In this document: in pieces, positions 51,225 through 63,953 of the stretch
How the letters are laid out: every line of letters starts with the position of its first letter
How positions within the stretch are numbered: position 1 is the first letter of the stretch
Source of the DNA: Treponema primitia ZAS-2
GTDB taxonomy: Bacteria > Spirochaetota > Spirochaetia > Treponematales > Breznakiellaceae
Assembly (NCBI RefSeq): GCF_000214375.1
Contig: NC_015578.1
Location: 2,356,001-2,420,000 of the forward strand
Length of the DNA: 64,000 nt
Direction of reading: 5' to 3'
Program-made: the position numbers and the translations under genes
Notes under the pieces: model-generated
The model's input: the letters and a program-made list of their open reading frames with translations, nothing else
Database searches by the model: none
Told to the model about the DNA's origin: nothing

Positions 51225-51581
51225 TTATTCCAATGCGTTTTCTATGGCCTTCAAAATAACTTTGCTGCTTGCGGTAGCGCCGCTCACAGTGTCAACTTCC
51301 ACACTTTGTTTTGCTAAAACCGTCTCAATGATCTTTTCGGCTTTGCTTCCCCGGCCATTAAAATGTTTTATAATGGTTATGTTTGTCAGGGCGGTATCCT
51401 TTACTTCCACGTCCAGGATAACCGACACCGGGAACGCCTTATAGCTGCCCCTGTAGGCGCCATCTGCTTTTCCCTGCAAATCCGGCATAAGGGGCTGTAG
51501 TTTATCAAACCTGCTGGCGCATCCGCTAAGGGCAGCAAGTAAAACTAAAATCACGCCCAGGGCTCCTGTTGATTTTTTCAC
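51225..51581 (-). CDS. FMN-binding-domain lipoprotein, 118 aa
   Basis: GAGGAG 7 bases upstream points to GTG 51581 (VKKSTGALGVILVLLAALSG). A signal peptide with lipobox LSGC predicts a membrane-anchored lipoprotein. The rest is a short FMN_bind domain (DGAYRGSYKAFPVSVILDVE, VDTVSGATASSKVILKAIENAL); the SGAT motif is where flavin is attached in RnfG/NqrC-type proteins. It may carry electrons at the outer face of the membrane. It starts 12 bases after the PPDK-like gene. Confidence 0.85.
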   Translation of the reverse strand: MKKSTGALGVILVLLAALSGCASRFDKLQPLMPDLQGKADGAYRGSYKAFPVSVILDVEVKDTALTNITIIKHFNGRGSKAEKIIETVLAKQSVEVDTVSGATASSKVILKAIENALE

Positions 51582-51592
51582 AGTATTTCTCC

Positions 51593-53349
<1,757 letters not shown>

Positions 53350-53350
<1 letters not shown>

Positions 53351-54426
53351 CACAAATCAGCTCCTGGACCGAACAGTTTTAGTAAGGTCCCGGGAGAACC
53401 CCGGAGAAAGGGCTCGAAACGGGGGCTTGCCCCTTCGGCCAGGTAACGCCGGAGTTTAGCCACATCTTTTATACCCTTCCCCGCCACAGCAAAATTGATC
53501 CCCCCCCCGTGTTTCACCTTCCCCCACTGAAAAAGGGAATTGATATCCAGGATGCGCTCATCTTCGTAGTAAAGGTACACTTCCAGTTCAGGGTATGCGG
53601 CCCGGTAAGAAGCGATGATCCGTTTCCAGGCTTCCACATTGCCATTATGGAAAAGGTCGTTGGTTACCGTCACTATATACCGGGGACTCAGGGTTTTTTG
53701 CGGCAACAGGGATGCTGTTGTTTCCACCGGAAGCCGTTTCGGGGATCGATTTCCCGACCCGCCGCCTTTTACCGCCGGCGCCCGCTTCGGGGACCGCGCA
53801 CCCGCTTTTTTTGCCGGCCCCTGATAGAGCGCCGGGGCAATTTCCGGAAGGCTGCCCTGAAAAAGGGCAAGGGCGGTTTTGGCTGCGTTCAGGAGAAAAT
53901 CCTCCCCCCCAGGCTCAGCCCCGGTAGCTTCGGTTCCGGCAAGCCCGGGGACGGACCCAGCGGCATCAGACCCGGCCCCGGGACTGCCCGCATAGATCAC
54001 CAGAAGTTCGTGTTTTGCCAAAACTCCCAGGGCGGCCAGGGGTTCCTCCTTTTTCGGGTTAACTACCAGGGGGCCCAGCTCAGGGTGGTGATAAACGGCG
54101 GTCAATTCTACGGCCTGCCATTTGGCAAATTCCCCTGCCAGGGCCGGGGCCAGGGATTGCAGGTCCCTGGCTTCGTTAAGGTTTGCCGAAACCGCCTGGT
54201 AACCCCTTTTATCAATAAGCAGGGTCCGCAGGATCGCCTGGGTCTGCCAGGGTTCCCCCCCAGTCACCGGGAGTATGTCAGCGAGCTGTTCCCCGGCATC
54301 CAGGGCGTCAAGAATTGCCAGGGTCTTTTTTATATGCCGCACCCCAGCATTAAATCCGGATCTGGTGGAAAGATCAGGGGGGTTGTCTATTGTTTTTATT
54401 GGAGGGACTGGGTTACAAGTTACCAT
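53350..54426 (-). CDS. Hypothetical protein coupled to the PPDK-like gene, 358 aa
   Basis: A soluble protein with two conserved-looking ends (residues 25-150 and 255-358; ITVTNDLFHNGN, VEVYLYYEDERI-type) and a low-complexity Ala/Gly/Pro/Lys middle (about 150-250, KKAGARSPKRAPAVKGGG). I do not recognise the family. The 1-base overlap with the PPDK-like gene suggests the two work together. Confidence 0.6.
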
Positions 54427-54518
54427 TTATAAAAATTCCTATATCTTTGAAAAAAAGTAAAGCCTTTTTCCATCATTCCCCCCTTCCGCAACTGTATATT
54501 TTTTAATAAACTAAAGGT

Positions 54519-55517
54519 ATGTGTCAAAAGATTGTGGATTTTATCAATAGAAATGAATCCTTCGTTCTCACCACCCATGACACCCCTGACGCGGACGGTA
54601 TTGGGGCGGAAATTGCCCTGGCCTATGTTTTGAAGCAACTCAAGAAAAAGGTGCATATTATCAACGCTTCGGCGGTCCCTGAGCATTTCCGTTTTCAGGA
54701 CCCCCGGGGTATAAGCAAAGTCTGGGACCCGGAAAAACACGGGGATTTACCCGGAAAATCGGTTCTAATCATCCTTGATACCTCTGACGAATTCCATATT
54801 GGAGCCATGAAGGATATCATCCCCCGCTTTCAGGCGTTTATGGTTATCGATCACCATGAATTGAACCCCCACGCAACCATGGAAGGGTACATCGATCCCA
54901 GCGCCGCCGCAACCTGCCAGATGGTCGTGGAAATCGCCACTGCCTTCCGTATTACTCTGGACAGGGAAAGCGCCGTGGCAGCCTATGCGGGGCTCAACTA
55001 TGATTCGGGTTCCTTTGCCTATTCAAAAACCACGGCCCGTACCTTTGCGACAGCCAAGACACTGGTGGAAGCGGGGGTTAAACCCTATGAGATTTACGGG
55101 GAACTGAACGAAAGCGCCACCACCAGTTCTTTGCTCCTGCAAAGGCAGGTCATGTCCACCCTGGAGCTTTTTTGCCAGGGCAGGGTCGCGGTACAAATAC
55201 TCAGAAAAGAGGACCTAAACTCCACGGGGGCCCGTTTTGAGGATGCGGAAACCTTCATCAATATTCCCCTAAAAAGCCGGGATATCCTGGTTTCCATTCT
55301 TATCAAAGAAAACAGCGAAGGGCCGGTCCGCTGTTCCCTGCGGTCAAAGGGAAAGGTGAACGTTTCTAAAATAGCCCAGCAGTTTTCCGGCGGGGGCCAT
55401 GCCCTGGCAGCGGGGTTCCGCAGCGATCTGAATATCGAGAAAACCCTGGAACAGGTTCTGGGAAAGGTAGAAGCCGCACTGGAACTGTCAGAGAAACCGT
55501 CGGCAGAAAAAGTATGA
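54519..55517 (+). CDS. nrnA: DHH/DHHA1 phosphoesterase, NrnA-like, 332 aa
   Basis: DHH motifs: THDTPDADGIGAEIAL (DxD), ILDTSDEFH, VIDHHE; the C-terminal DHHA1 motif is FSGGGHALAAGF. NrnA-type enzymes degrade nano-RNA and pAp; c-di-AMP products are also possible. No membrane part, so cytoplasmic. The ATG has AAAGG too close for a standard site. The stop overlaps the next gene by 4 bases (ATGA). Confidence 0.85.
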   Translation: MCQKIVDFINRNESFVLTTHDTPDADGIGAEIALAYVLKQLKKKVHIINASAVPEHFRFQDPRGISKVWDPEKHGDLPGKSVLIILDTSDEFHIGAMKDIIPRFQAFMVIDHHELNPHATMEGYIDPSAAATCQMVVEIATAFRITLDRESAVAAYAGLNYDSGSFAYSKTTARTFATAKTLVEAGVKPYEIYGELNESATTSSLLLQRQVMSTLELFCQGRVAVQILRKEDLNSTGARFEDAETFINIPLKSRDILVSILIKENSEGPVRCSLRSKGKVNVSKIAQQFSGGGHALAAGFRSDLNIEKTLEQVLGKVEAALELSEKPSAEKV

Positions 55518-57019
55518 CCAGAAAATTTATAAAAACCCTGACCTTGGTAATTTTTCTGTTCACCGCCATAGGGATCGCCTACCTATACCTAAAGCCGGAG
55601 ACCTTTTTCCACATCCAGAGTAAAAAGCAGTATCAGACCAAAATCGTGCTTCCCCAGGACCCGGAATTAGCCGGGTATAACGGGGGCAGTGATGTGGAGC
55701 GTATGGTTTACGAAGACACCATGAATGCCAAGGTTGCCCTGAAGGAAGGGGAAGCCATGGTAGCTGTCCTTACCCAGGATTTGGATGGGGACATGGTTGA
55801 TGAACAGATCCTGGCCTACCGGAATGTCCTGGAAATGGACAGCCCCATTACCGTTACCTATGTAGACTTTGACGATACCATAGGCGGATACCGCATACTC
55901 TGGAGCGCCGCCACCGCGGTCACACGTCCGGGAACTGCATCGATCTATACCCAGGATCTTATCGGGGACCGCAGTCTCTGTATCCTGGTTAGCGGCATGA
56001 ACAGCGCCGGTGAGCAAACCCTGACAATTTTCCACGGCATGCCCCAGGAAATACCCCCTGAGGAGGCGATCTTCTCAAAAATCGCCGAGCTGAAGATAGA
56101 CGGATCCATTCAGGTTCAGGAAGCGGAACGTACCCAGGCTTATCAGCTCGGGCTTGCCCGGGGGCAGAGTTTTACCCTGGCCTCCTATGGCCGGGATTCG
56201 TTTTCCACCAACATACTGGATCAGGTAGAGACCATCTACACCTTTAATTCAAGCAGCGGCATTTACGAGCAGGAACGGGTAAACCGGATTCCTGGTTCCC
56301 AGATTGAGCAACGCCGGGTACGGGAACTCTTAAACGGGGGCAAAGAGGAATTTGAAAAATTCGTCACCGGACTATGGTATTACGTGAGCCCCCAAGGGAC
56401 CTTGGACAACAGGCAGTATATCTATTTTGATCCCCCCAGCCGGGAGATCATTTTCTACGGCGAAGAAATACAGCAGGTCTTTACCTGGCAGAATTCCAGC
56501 GCCACCCGGCACGGGCTCTATGTTTCCAGTCAGAATATTTCGGTCACCACCCTCAGGCGTTTCCTGGATATTGAACTAGAATCCCTGGACAGCATACGGG
56601 TAAAGGTCTTTGAAGATGTGCGGCTGAAGATCTACGTCACTGCCCCCTGGGACGGCTCTTACCGGAAAGCCGGCTCCATGGACACCGCCGCGGTCAAGAC
56701 GGAAAATTTGACCCTCCCCTATATCGACGCCTCCTTTGACGGATCCATCGGCAGAATGGCCTTTTCCTCCGATGGCAGCTACACCCTGTATTCCGGCGGC
56801 GCCATTCAGAAGCGGGGAAAATACGCCTTCTTTATGCTGGACAACCAGGAACTACTGGAACTGCGCCCCCAAAGCAACACCGGGCTCGTCCACGAAACCT
56901 ACCGGGTCGAGCGCAATGGAAGCTCGGAAAACATTACCCTGGTCAGGATACGCCTGGGAACCCGGGGGATACAGGAACTGCATGAGGCGGCCATCTCCCT
57001 GGCGAAGATTAGCGTCTAG
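55514..57019 (+). CDS. Exported spirochete protein, possibly pallilysin-related, 501 aa
   Basis: Residues 1-27 (LTLVIFLFTAIGIAYLYL) are a signal anchor. The mature part is beta-rich (DLDGDMVDEQILAYRN, repeated at intervals with YIDASFDGSIGRMAFSSDGS). The layout recalls the large pallilysin-related adhesins of treponemes, but no HExxH is seen. It is co-translated with the NrnA-like gene (4-base overlap). Its function is unknown. Confidence 0.6.
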   Translation: MTRKFIKTLTLVIFLFTAIGIAYLYLKPETFFHIQSKKQYQTKIVLPQDPELAGYNGGSDVERMVYEDTMNAKVALKEGEAMVAVLTQDLDGDMVDEQILAYRNVLEMDSPITVTYVDFDDTIGGYRILWSAATAVTRPGTASIYTQDLIGDRSLCILVSGMNSAGEQTLTIFHGMPQEIPPEEAIFSKIAELKIDGSIQVQEAERTQAYQLGLARGQSFTLASYGRDSFSTNILDQVETIYTFNSSSGIYEQERVNRIPGSQIEQRRVRELLNGGKEEFEKFVTGLWYYVSPQGTLDNRQYIYFDPPSREIIFYGEEIQQVFTWQNSSATRHGLYVSSQNISVTTLRRFLDIELESLDSIRVKVFEDVRLKIYVTAPWDGSYRKAGSMDTAAVKTENLTLPYIDASFDGSIGRMAFSSDGSYTLYSGGAIQKRGKYAFFMLDNQELLELRPQSNTGLVHETYRVERNGSSENITLVRIRLGTRGIQELHEAAISLAKISV

Positions 57020-57443
57020 CGGTGAAGAGCCATCTTAGGTTTATGATTAACTGTGCTGGGGTAGTGACCGGGGAGGGAGGGAAATTCGCCCCTCCCCCTA
57101 ACCTGTAGAGTCTGCCTTCGTCAGCCCCGCTTTGCGGGTCTGCTCCGGCAGGGAATTCCAGAGACGGGGGAGGGGCGAATTTCCCTCCCTCCCCTGCCTT
57201 TATCTCGGTATAGTTACCCTAAGCGATTGCTATTCACATGGGTGGGGGGCATTAAACAGTTGTTATACATAGCTGACGAAGGGGAATTCTACAGGTTAGG
57301 GGCAGGGGCCATCCCCACCCCTCCCGGCGAATAAGCCTCCCCTATTTTTCCCCGGAACTATAGCTTGAGCGCCCCCATTGTGTTATTATTAATACAGCAG
57401 ACATGAGAAGCGCTTTCCAAATCTCCGGTTTTGAAAGGGACTC
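57020..57443. repeat. Repeat-rich intergenic region with a 29-bp perfect inverted repeat
   Basis: Arms at 57070-57098 and 57166-57194 are perfect complements (core GGGAGGGAAATTCGCCCC) around a 67-base centre with its own CCCGC/GCGGG hairpin. A third, imperfect copy of the flank and arm (CTGACGAAGG...CTACAGGTTA) lies at 57272-57334. It is a palindromic dispersed element lying ahead of clpC; no gene is seen. Confidence 0.75.
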
Positions 57444-60089
57444 ATGGTTCTTACCAAAATCGGGAGGCTTCTTTTGTCAAAAGGTTTAACCCAGCGGGCC
57501 CATCGTATATTGACCATCGACGCTCAGGAAGAGGCGCGTCACTTTAATTCGGATCAGCTCCTGCCGGAACATGTGGTAATTGCCCTGCTCAAAGAAGGGG
57601 CGGGTATAGGCTGCAAAGCCCTGATGTTCCTCAGAATCGATTTACAGGAATTCCGGCATACCCTAGAAAATGAAATTACCCGGATGAGCGGGCTTCTGGT
57701 GTACGGGGACGTTCCTCCTTCCAAACGAACCAGGGCCTTGCTGGAAAATGCCGCCGAAGAAGCCCGGACCATGGGCAATGATTATATTGGCACGGAACAC
57801 ATCCTCTTTGCCGCCATGCGTGAACAGGATTCACCGGTGCAGCTGTACCTGAACCAGCGGGCGGTGGATACAGATATGCTGCGGGTGGTGGTACAGACCA
57901 CCTTTAGCCACGGCAGCGGACCGGAGGATGATTTTCTCCCCCCGGGCAAGATGTCCGGGGCGCCTGAAGGGTACCAGTCCCCCTTCCTCCACAGCCGGGG
58001 CTCCGGGGGCTTTCCGCCGAAACCCGGTGAGGAAGCCAGGCGTTCCCGGCCGGACCGGGTGAAACCGGTAAACTACCCTCCCCTCAGCGCCACCCCTACC
58101 CTGGATGAATACTCCCGGGACCTGACCGCTTTGGCAAAACTGGGCAAACTGGATCCGGTGATCGGTAGGCGGAAGGAAATCGACCGGTCGGTGCGTATCC
58201 TGGCCCGGCGGACCAAAAACAACCCGGTCCTGGTGGGTGAACCCGGGGTGGGAAAAACCGCCATCGTGGAAGGCCTGGCCCAGCTCTTTTCCGGGGAGGA
58301 TATCCCGGAAGCTCTGGCGGGAAAACGGATCCTCTCCCTGGACCTGGGCTCCGTGGTTGCGGGAACCAAGTACCGGGGGGAATTTGAGGAACGGCTCAAA
58401 AAAATCATGAAGGAAATCGCTGCCGCCCGGAATGTGATCCTCTTTATTGACGAGATCCATACGATTATCGGGGCCGGGGGCGCCGAGGGAACCATTGACG
58501 CCTCGAATATGCTCAAGCCCGCCCTTTCCCGGGGGGATATCCAGTGCATAGGCGCCACCACATTGGGGGAATACCGGAAGCACTTTGAAAAAGATGCGGC
58601 CCTGGAACGGCGTTTCCAGGCGGTGCAGGTGAATGAACCGGACACCGATGAAACTCTAAAGATACTCAAGGGCATTCAGAAAAAATACGAGGACCATCAC
58701 CGGGTGACCTACACCCCCGAATCGGTGTCCGCCGCAGTGCGCCTGGCCCAACGCTACATCATAGGCCGGTTTATGCCCGATAAGGCAATCGACATCATGG
58801 ACGAGGCTGGGGCCATGCGGAAACTGGAAGCGGGAAGCCATCCCCCGGAAGTTTCGGAAATCGAAACGGAAATACAGCAGCTTACCAACGAAAAAAGCGC
58901 CCTGGTTTCGGTCCAGGATTATGAACGGGCCGCAGGAATCCGGGACCGGGTACGGAGCCTCAGGCTGCGCCTGGAGTCCCTCAGGGATGCCTGGGAGCGG
59001 TCCTCCCGGGAAGAGCGGATGGTGGTGGACGAAGGGGATATGAGGCGGGTAGTTGCTGAAACCACCGGGATACCCCTGACCAGGATGGAAGAGCAGGAGT
59101 CCAGGCGGCTCCTGCGTATCGAGGAGGAGCTTCACAAGGAAGTGGTGGGCCAGGACGAAGCGGTAAAGCGCATCGCCTCATCCATACGCCGTTCCCGGGC
59201 GGGGATTTCCTCACCCAAGCGGCCCATGGGATCCTTCATCTTCCTGGGCCCCACGGGGGTGGGCAAAACCCTCCTGGCAAAACGGCTTTCCGAATACCTC
59301 TTCGGCAACGAGGATTCCCTGGTCCGCATCGATATGTCGGATTATATGGAAAAACACAATGCCTCCCGGCTGGTGGGGGCGCCCCCGGGCTATGTGGGCT
59401 ACGAGGAAGGGGGCGCCCTGACCGAGCGCATACGCCGCAACCCCTACCGGGTGGTACTCTTTGACGAAATTGAAAAGGCCCATCACGATGTGTTCAACCT
59501 GCTTTTGCAGGTGCTGGAAGAAGGGGAACTCAAGGACCACCTGGGGCATACGGTAAATTTCCGGAACACCGTGATCATCATGACCAGCAATGCCGGGGTG
59601 CGGGAGATTTCCCGGGATTCCCAGCTGGGCTTTGCCTCGGAGACCGGGATCATGAGCATTGAGGAGATCCAGAGCGCCGCCCTGGCTGAATTGCGCCGGC
59701 TTTTCAACCCGGAATTTATCAACCGGGTGGATGATGTGGTGGTCTTTCACTCCCTGACAGAGGAACAGGTGGCGGCCATCCTGGACTTGCAGGTAGGGGA
59801 ACTTTCCCAGCGGCTTGGGGAACAGGGCTACGGAATAGAAGTGCTGCCTGAGGCAAAAAAAATTCTGATTGAACAGGGCTGGGACCCCAAATACGGGGGC
59901 CGTCCCATGCGCCGGGCCATCCAGAAAGAGCTGGAGGACCCCTTGTCACTATTGCTGTTGGAAGGGAACTACCCCTTCGGCTCACTGTTTGTAGCGGATG
60001 CTCAGGATGGCAAGATAAGCCTCAGGCCCGCAGCAAAAGCCGGCGGCGGGCAGATGGTAACAGAGGATGTGCTGCCTGTGACCAGGTGA
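57444..60089 (+). CDS. clpC: ClpC-type ATPase, 881 aa
   Basis: An unfoldase that feeds ClpP. Domains: two Clp N repeats (residues about 1-150), first AAA+ with [16 protein letters not shown] and [19 protein letters not shown], a middle region with the UVR-type [17 protein letters not shown] that marks ClpC, second AAA+ with [16 protein letters not shown] and [18 protein letters not shown], and a ClpP-contact LGF loop in SQLGFASE. A Pro/Gly-rich stretch (residues about 155-210) after the N domain is longer than usual. AAAGGGA precedes the ATG. Confidence 0.93.
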   Translation: MVLTKIGRLLLSKGLTQRAHRILTIDAQEEARHFNSDQLLPEHVVIALLKEGAGIGCKALMFLRIDLQEFRHTLENEITRMSGLLVYGDVPPSKRTRALLENAAEEARTMGNDYIGTEHILFAAMREQDSPVQLYLNQRAVDTDMLRVVVQTTFSHGSGPEDDFLPPGKMSGAPEGYQSPFLHSRGSGGFPPKPGEEARRSRPDRVKPVNYPPLSATPTLDEYSRDLTALAKLGKLDPVIGRRKEIDRSVRILARRTKNNPVLVGEPGVGKTAIVEGLAQLFSGEDIPEALAGKRILSLDLGSVVAGTKYRGEFEERLKKIMKEIAAARNVILFIDEIHTIIGAGGAEGTIDASNMLKPALSRGDIQCIGATTLGEYRKHFEKDAALERRFQAVQVNEPDTDETLKILKGIQKKYEDHHRVTYTPESVSAAVRLAQRYIIGRFMPDKAIDIMDEAGAMRKLEAGSHPPEVSEIETEIQQLTNEKSALVSVQDYERAAGIRDRVRSLRLRLESLRDAWERSSREERMVVDEGDMRRVVAETTGIPLTRMEEQESRRLLRIEEELHKEVVGQDEAVKRIASSIRRSRAGISSPKRPMGSFIFLGPTGVGKTLLAKRLSEYLFGNEDSLVRIDMSDYMEKHNASRLVGAPPGYVGYEEGGALTERIRRNPYRVVLFDEIEKAHHDVFNLLLQVLEEGELKDHLGHTVNFRNTVIIMTSNAGVREISRDSQLGFASETGIMSIEEIQSAALAELRRLFNPEFINRVDDVVVFHSLTEEQVAAILDLQVGELSQRLGEQGYGIEVLPEAKKILIEQGWDPKYGGRPMRRAIQKELEDPLSLLLLEGNYPFGSLFVADAQDGKISLRPAAKAGGGQMVTEDVLPVTR

Positions 60090-60113
60090 GAACCTCACAG
60101 CCACACTAAATTC

Positions 60114-61388
60114 CTAAATCACCGTTCCCGGGTACAGCACGGTATTTTTCGGAATAACGATGATCCCGTCCACGATGTAGTAGTTGCCGTAGTTGCCGTC
60201 CACGCGGGTCTGGTCGTCGATGCCGATGCGGCAGCCTTCGCCGATGGAGGCGTTTTTGTCGATGATGGCCCCCTTGACGATGACGCCCTTGCCTATGCCC
60301 ACATTGGGGACCCGAGCTTCGGCGTTCTGCTGCTTCTGGGCTTCTGTTTCGTAGAAGTCCGCGCCCATGCAAATCACCCCGTTGAGGCTGGCCCCGGATT
60401 CGATGATGGTACGGACCCCGACTATGGAATTGGCTATGGAGGCGTTGGTGATGATGCAGCCTTCAGCGGCTATGGACTGGTTCATGTTGCTGAAATTCAT
60501 CTTTGAAGGGGGCAGGTTCCGTATATGGGTATAGATGGGCCGGTCCTCGTCGTAAAAGTCGAACCGGGGTTTCAGGGTGGTCAGTTCCAGGTTCGCCTCG
60601 TAAAAATTCCGTATGGTTCCGATGTCTTCCCAGTAGCCGTTGAACACATAGGCGTTTACCTTGAGGTTATGGATGGCTGCGGGGATGATCTCCTTGCCAA
60701 AGTCCGTATAGTCATTGTCCAGGCAGCTTTCCATGGCTGAGGCATTGAAAATGTAAATGCCCATGGAGGCCAGGTACTCGTCGTTTTTAGTGGTTTTGTC
60801 CTTTTTCAGTTCCGCCGGGACCTTGAAATCGCTAATATCCTTGGTGGGGCCGGGTTTTTCCATAAATTCCGTGATTTCTTTGTTCTTGTTTGCCTGCAAA
60901 ATCCCAAGCTGGCTGGCTTCGTCCCGGACCACCGGGGTGCAGGCAATGGTTATGGCTGCCCCGGATTCCTTGTGCTTCTGCAAAAAGTCCTGGAGGTCCA
61001 TGCGGTAGAGCTGATCCCCGGAAAGTATGAGGTAGTAGTCCGGGTTCTGGGTCCTGAAATGGACAAAATTCTTCCGCACCGCATCGGCGGTGCCTTCGTA
61101 CCAGCCCGAATGTTCAAAGGTCTGCTCCGCAGCGAGGATCTCCACGAAGCCCTTGGAAAAGGAATCGAAGGTATAGGCCTTGGCAAGGTGCAGGTGCAGA
61201 GATGCGGAGTTGAACTGGGTGAGGATGTAGATCTGCCTGAAATTGGCGTTGATGCAGTTCGAGATGGGGATATCAACCAGGCGAAATTTGCCACCGAAAG
61301 GTACTGCCGGTTTGGCCCTGGCCTGGGTCAATGGAAATAACCGGGTCCCCTTTCCGCCGCCTAATACTATAGACAAAACTTCAGCCAT
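60114..61388 (-). CDS. glgC: Glucose-1-phosphate adenylyltransferase, 424 aa
   Basis: It makes ADP-glucose for glycogen. The N-terminal pyrophosphorylase signature GGGKGTRLFPLTQARAKPAV is intact, with FRLVDIPISNCINA, the catalytic-region WYEGTADAVRKN and SGDQLYRMD, and a C-terminal left-handed beta-helix (GVRTIIESGASLNGVICMGA). Full length for the family. Own promoter on the minus strand at 61431. Confidence 0.94.
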   Translation of the reverse strand: MAEVLSIVLGGGKGTRLFPLTQARAKPAVPFGGKFRLVDIPISNCINANFRQIYILTQFNSASLHLHLAKAYTFDSFSKGFVEILAAEQTFEHSGWYEGTADAVRKNFVHFRTQNPDYYLILSGDQLYRMDLQDFLQKHKESGAAITIACTPVVRDEASQLGILQANKNKEITEFMEKPGPTKDISDFKVPAELKKDKTTKNDEYLASMGIYIFNASAMESCLDNDYTDFGKEIIPAAIHNLKVNAYVFNGYWEDIGTIRNFYEANLELTTLKPRFDFYDEDRPIYTHIRNLPPSKMNFSNMNQSIAAEGCIITNASIANSIVGVRTIIESGASLNGVICMGADFYETEAQKQQNAEARVPNVGIGKGVIVKGAIIDKNASIGEGCRIGIDDQTRVDGNYGNYYIVDGIIVIPKNTVLYPGTVI

Positions 61389-61430
61389 AGAAACCCCCTT
61401 GTTTGTAATCGAGAAAAAACACCTATATTT

Positions 61431-61459
61431 AGTATAGAAGGGAATTGATGTTCTGTCGA
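61431..61459 (-). promoter_or_regulatory. Promoter of glgC
   Basis: On the minus strand TCGACA and TATACT are 17 bases apart, about 43 bases before the glgC ATG. Confidence 0.75.
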
Positions 61460-61463
61460 TACT

Positions 61464-61492
61464 TTACGTTTATTCTTTCTTGGGGATAATAT
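61464..61492 (+). promoter_or_regulatory. Promoter of the helicase gene
   Basis: TTTACG and TAATAT (61487) are about 18 bases apart. The -10 ends 7 bases before ATG 61500, and no ribosome site is present, so the transcript is probably leaderless. Confidence 0.5.
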
Positions 61493-61499
61493 AAAAACA

Positions 61500-63953
61500 A
61501 TGGAAAATTCTGCTGAAAAACTGGAAAAAATCCTTAAAGACCCGGGCTTTGCCCCCTACATTGCGGAAGAGCGGCTTTTGCCCGCCACTGAAGGCGCCTT
61601 TGTCCCCTTCCCCCCTGATCTGGACAACCGTATCGTGGAGCGGCTGCGGGCCCGGGGCATCGTGGAAATCTACACCCACCAAGGGGCGGTCTGGGAGGCG
61701 GTTCAGCAGGGCCGCAATGCGGTAGTGGTGACCCCCACGGCATCGGGGAAAACCCTCTGCTACAACCTGCCCACCCTCCAGGCCCTGCTCCGGGACGATA
61801 AGGCCCGGGCCCTGTACCTCTTCCCCACCAAGGCCCTTTCCCAGGATCAGCAGTCGGAACTCAACGAACTTATTGGCTCACCAACCAAGGATGGTCCCGG
61901 TGCGCCGGATGAGGGGCCGCCAGGGGGGCCTATCCCCATAAAAGTTTCCACTTATGACGGGGACACCCCGGAATCGCTGCGGGTGGCGGCCAGGGACACC
62001 GGGCGCATCATCATTTCCAACCCGGATATGCTCCACGCAGGGATTTTGCCCAACCACCCCCGGTGGATCAAGTTTTTTTCCAACCTCAAATACGTGGTAA
62101 TTGACGAGGCCCACGCCTACCGGGGCGTCCTGGGGAGCCATGTGGCGGATGTGCTGCGCCGGCTCAGGCGTATTGCCGCGTTTTACGGCTCAAAGCCCCG
62201 GTTCATCCTCTGTTCTGCCACTATTGCCAACCCCCGGGAGCTGGCGGAAGCCCTGATTGGCGACGAGGTCACCCTAATCGACAATAACGGGGCGCCCAGG
62301 GGCGAAAAGCGGATCATCCTCTACAACCCGCCCCTGGTTGATGCGGTCCAGGGCATACGGCGCAGCGTGGTGACCGAAAGCCGGCGCTGGATGCTTGCCT
62401 TCCTCAAGGAGGGCATCAAGACCATACTCTTTGCCCATTCCCGGATAAAAACTGAGGTGGCCGCCTCCTACGTGAACGAGGACCTGGCGAATTTTTTTAC
62501 CGACAACAGCCGTATCCGGGTGGAAGCCTATCGGGGGGGCCTGCTCCCCAACGAGCGCCGGGAAATTGAAAAGGGCTTACGGGAGGGCAGCATACAGGGG
62601 GTGGTGTCCACCAATGCCCTGGAACTGGGGATCGACATTGGCGGCCTGGACGCTTCGGTAGTAGCGGGGTTCCCCGGCTCCTTCAACAGTTTCTGGCAGC
62701 AGTCCGGTCGGGCAGGCCGGCGCGGCGGGACCTCGGTATCGGTCTTTGTGGCCTCCGCCTCTCCCCTGGACCAGTTCATCATGAACGACCCGGAATGGTT
62801 TTTCAGGAAAAGCGCCGAAGAGGCCCGCATAGACCCGGACAATCCCTACATACTCACGGACCACGTTAAATGCGCCGCCTTTGAGCTCCCCTTCCGGGAT
62901 GAGGCCATAGCGCAGGGCGAGGAACCCTTTGGAAAAGATGTAGGGGAGGTGCTCGCCTTTCTGGAAGAAGAAGGGGTGGTCCGCCATACCGGGGGCGCGG
63001 TTTCCGCTGAAGGAGCGGCTTCCGCTGAGAGCGCAGTTTCTGCCGAGAGCGCGGCCGCCGCTGACGCCGACCGGGAGCGCCGCCAGGGACGCTGGCATTG
63101 GGCGGACCGCTCTTTCCCCGCCGAGGGAGTAAGCCTCCGCTCAGCCCTGGCGGACAATGTGGTAATCCTGGATGTGACCCAGGGGCGGAACCAGGTGATA
63201 GGCGAGATGGACCGGCCCAGTGCCAAGGAGATGCTCTTCAAAAACGCGGTGTACATACACCGGGGCCGACAGTACCTGGTGGAATCCCTGGACATAGAAA
63301 ACCGCAAGGCCCTGGTCCGGGAAGCGGATGTAAACTACTTTACCGACGGCCTGGTAAAAACAGACATCAAGGTCCTCACGGAGGACGAAGAGGTGACAGT
63401 CACCATTTCCGGCAAAAGCGCTGCCCGGGGCATTTTATGCGATATCCTGGTCCGCTCCCAGGTAGCGCGGTTCAAGAAGATACGCTTCCACACTCATGAA
63501 AATATCGGTTACGGGGAAATTGATCTGCCCGAAGAAGAAATGCAGACCCGGTCCCTGGCCCTGCTTTTTGGGAAAGACACCGGCGCCGGAGAAGTCCTGG
63601 CAGGTTTCGCCGAGGAGGAAGTGGGATCGATACTCTCCGGCGCGGGAACCCTGATCAAGCATATAGCCCCGATCTTCATCCTCTGCGACAGCCGGGACAT
63701 CGGGGTGGCTGAACGGGTCCGGGACCCCCACTTCGGCATACCCGCCCTGTTTATCTACGACAAGTACCCCGGGGGCACCGGTCTGGCAGAAGCCCTGTCC
63801 CGACGCGCCGGGGACCTATTCCAATCCGCAGCGGAAACCCTGTCCCGCTGCCCCTGCAAAACCGGCTGCCCCGCCTGTGTAGGCCCCGGCGGTAACAAAG
63901 AGGGGACCAAGGTGTTCCTGGACGCCCTCATTCAGGAAAAACGTGGCTCCTAA
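61500..63953 (+). CDS. mrfA: MrfA/YprA-type DEAH helicase with DUF1998, 817 aa
   Basis: A superfamily 2 helicase for DNA repair. The N-terminal core has TPTASGKTLCYNLP (motif I), DEAHAYRG (motif II), LCSATIANP (motif III). The C-terminal core has STNALELGIDIGGLDASVVAG and QQSGRAGRRG (motif VI). The DUF1998 end has the four-cysteine cluster CPCKTGCPAC. An Ala/Ser/Glu-rich insert (residues about 495-520, SAEGAASAESAVSAES) is unusual. It overlaps the next gene. Confidence 0.9.
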   Translation: MENSAEKLEKILKDPGFAPYIAEERLLPATEGAFVPFPPDLDNRIVERLRARGIVEIYTHQGAVWEAVQQGRNAVVVTPTASGKTLCYNLPTLQALLRDDKARALYLFPTKALSQDQQSELNELIGSPTKDGPGAPDEGPPGGPIPIKVSTYDGDTPESLRVAARDTGRIIISNPDMLHAGILPNHPRWIKFFSNLKYVVIDEAHAYRGVLGSHVADVLRRLRRIAAFYGSKPRFILCSATIANPRELAEALIGDEVTLIDNNGAPRGEKRIILYNPPLVDAVQGIRRSVVTESRRWMLAFLKEGIKTILFAHSRIKTEVAASYVNEDLANFFTDNSRIRVEAYRGGLLPNERREIEKGLREGSIQGVVSTNALELGIDIGGLDASVVAGFPGSFNSFWQQSGRAGRRGGTSVSVFVASASPLDQFIMNDPEWFFRKSAEEARIDPDNPYILTDHVKCAAFELPFRDEAIAQGEEPFGKDVGEVLAFLEEEGVVRHTGGAVSAEGAASAESAVSAESAAAADADRERRQGRWHWADRSFPAEGVSLRSALADNVVILDVTQGRNQVIGEMDRPSAKEMLFKNAVYIHRGRQYLVESLDIENRKALVREADVNYFTDGLVKTDIKVLTEDEEVTVTISGKSAARGILCDILVRSQVARFKKIRFHTHENIGYGEIDLPEEEMQTRSLALLFGKDTGAGEVLAGFAEEEVGSILSGAGTLIKHIAPIFILCDSRDIGVAERVRDPHFGIPALFIYDKYPGGTGLAEALSRRAGDLFQSAAETLSRCPCKTGCPACVGPGGNKEGTKVFLDALIQEKRGS

